Source: CADEFF01 sp964569315 (GTDB taxonomy: Bacteria > Pseudomonadota > Alphaproteobacteria > Dongiales > Dongiaceae). From it: DNA of 64,000 bases. The notes under the pieces were generated by a model. That model saw nothing but the letters and a program-made list of their open reading frames with translations, searched no databases and was not told the origin of the DNA. Positions 63,492 through 64,000 of the stretch are shown piece after piece. The translations under genes were made by a program, and so were the position numbers. Numbering within the stretch: the first letter of the stretch is position 1; the number at the start of each line of letters is the position of its first letter. The stretch spans positions 22,576-86,575 of the forward strand of contig CAZMUZ010000004.1 of NCBI GenBank assembly GCA_964569315.1. Direction: 5' to 3'.

Positions 63492-64000
63492 ATGACCGAT
63501 CAAGTCGTCGCGCAAGGCCATCCGAAATCGATCAATCTGCTGAAGGTGCTGGGTCCCGCCCATGTCTGGGCGCTCGGCGTCGGCATCGTGCTGGTCGGCG
63601 AGTTCATGGGCTGGAACTACGCCGTGGGCAAGGGCGGCGCCTACGGCGCGCTGATCGCCTGCTGGGTGATCGGCCTGCTCTATACCTGCGTCGCCATGAT
63701 CGACTCCGAGATCACCTCGACGGTGGCCGCCGCCGGCGGGCAATACGCCCAGGCGAAGCACACGGTCGGCCCGCTGATGGCGTTCAATGTCGGGCTCTAT
63801 CTGGTGCTCGCCTACACCATGCTCGAGGCGGCCGACATCCAGGTCGCGGGCCAGCTCGTGCAGATCGGCGCGCTCGACATGCTGGCTTCGGCTCCGGTCA
63901 ATTGGGAGCCCTACACGATCCTCTGCCTCGCGATCCTGGCCTGGCTCAACTATCGCGGCGTGTTCATGACGCTGACGGTGAACTTCGTCATCACCGCCGC
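63492..64000 (+). CDS. APC-family permease, ethanolamine-permease-like, N-terminal part
   Basis: The gene runs off the right edge; about 169 residues are visible. The first helix region LGPAHVWALGVGIVLVGEFM with GWNYAVGKGGAYGALIACW closely resembles ethanolamine permeases and related amino-acid transporters. The next helices (LYTCVAMIDSEITSTVAAAGG, FNVGLYLVLAYTMLEAADI) fit the same fold. The likely substrate is ethanolamine or a small amino compound. It is the fourth gene of an operon with three tiny membrane proteins. Confidence 0.82.
   Translation, partial: MTDQVVAQGHPKSINLLKVLGPAHVWALGVGIVLVGEFMGWNYAVGKGGAYGALIACWVIGLLYTCVAMIDSEITSTVAAAGGQYAQAKHTVGPLMAFNVGLYLVLAYTMLEAADIQVAGQLVQIGALDMLASAPVNWEPYTILCLAILAWLNYRGVFMTLTVNFVITA

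Overview
The window is a high-GC, gene-dense chromosomal segment with strong GC bias at third codon positions. I read it as an alphaproteobacterium, most likely Rhodospirillales-like. The basis is the pairing of several HisKA kinases with many ABC and DMT importers, DUF1194 and DUF1989 proteins, a GlnT/PuuA-like glutamine synthetase homologue, and ATGA/GTGA translational overlaps between neighbouring genes. This is inference from gene content; no rRNA or marker gene is present. I see no insertion sequence, prophage or CRISPR array.

Layout. 1-4300: a truncated membrane sensor (possibly a cyclase), an M48 lipoprotein protease and a thermonuclease-like protein, overlapping on the minus strand, divergent from proline iminopeptidase. 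4339-5682: an unusual methyltransferase/pyruvyltransferase-like fusion, followed by tRNA-Arg(CCT). 6067-10002: a short CDF-like metal transporter, a tiny lipoprotein, a duplicated membrane protein and a CPA2 antiporter. 10027-12110: an enoyl-CoA hydratase/CoA-ligase pair. 12293-16617: a periplasmic molybdopterin-oxidoreductase-like protein with two sensor kinases. 16932-21994: an amine oxidase-like flavoprotein, a HAD phosphatase, two paralogous DMT exporters and an RlmM-like methyltransferase. 21987-24280: hydrolase, luciferase-like monooxygenase and EthD protein. 24418-30919: a polyamine-type ABC importer, an SDR dehydrogenase and a glutamine-synthetase-like ligase. 30963-36824: a giant multi-domain glycosyltransferase. 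37045-39027: isochorismatase, methyltransferase, cupin. 39056-46305: a seven-gene peptide-type ABC operon containing an acetamidase/formamidase. 46756-49057: a RutR-like regulator, a trans-3-hydroxyproline dehydratase-like enzyme and a DUF1989 protein. 49073-56689: a glycerol/polyol-phosphate locus (glpK divergent from glpR-glpD-TIM barrel-FGGY kinase-glycerol-1-phosphate dehydrogenase). 56797-57819: a 2-oxoglutarate/Fe oxygenase. 58046-64000: an atypical ammonium-transporter homologue plus an ethanolamine-type permease, each accompanied by tiny membrane proteins, with a two-component system between them.

The two most interesting signals are these. (i) A 20-bp palindromic motif with one mismatch lies in identically built promoters in front of glpD (51506-51525) and the polyamine-type ABC operon (28541-28560), which suggests one regulon. 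(ii) The 58-64 kb block looks like a transport and sensing system for a small amine/ammonium compound, with four miniature membrane proteins of unknown function.

Most of the window is about uptake and breakdown of nitrogenous and polyol nutrients (polyamine, peptide/amide, hydroxyproline, glycerol phosphate, ethanolamine/ammonium), with regulators placed beside their transporters.
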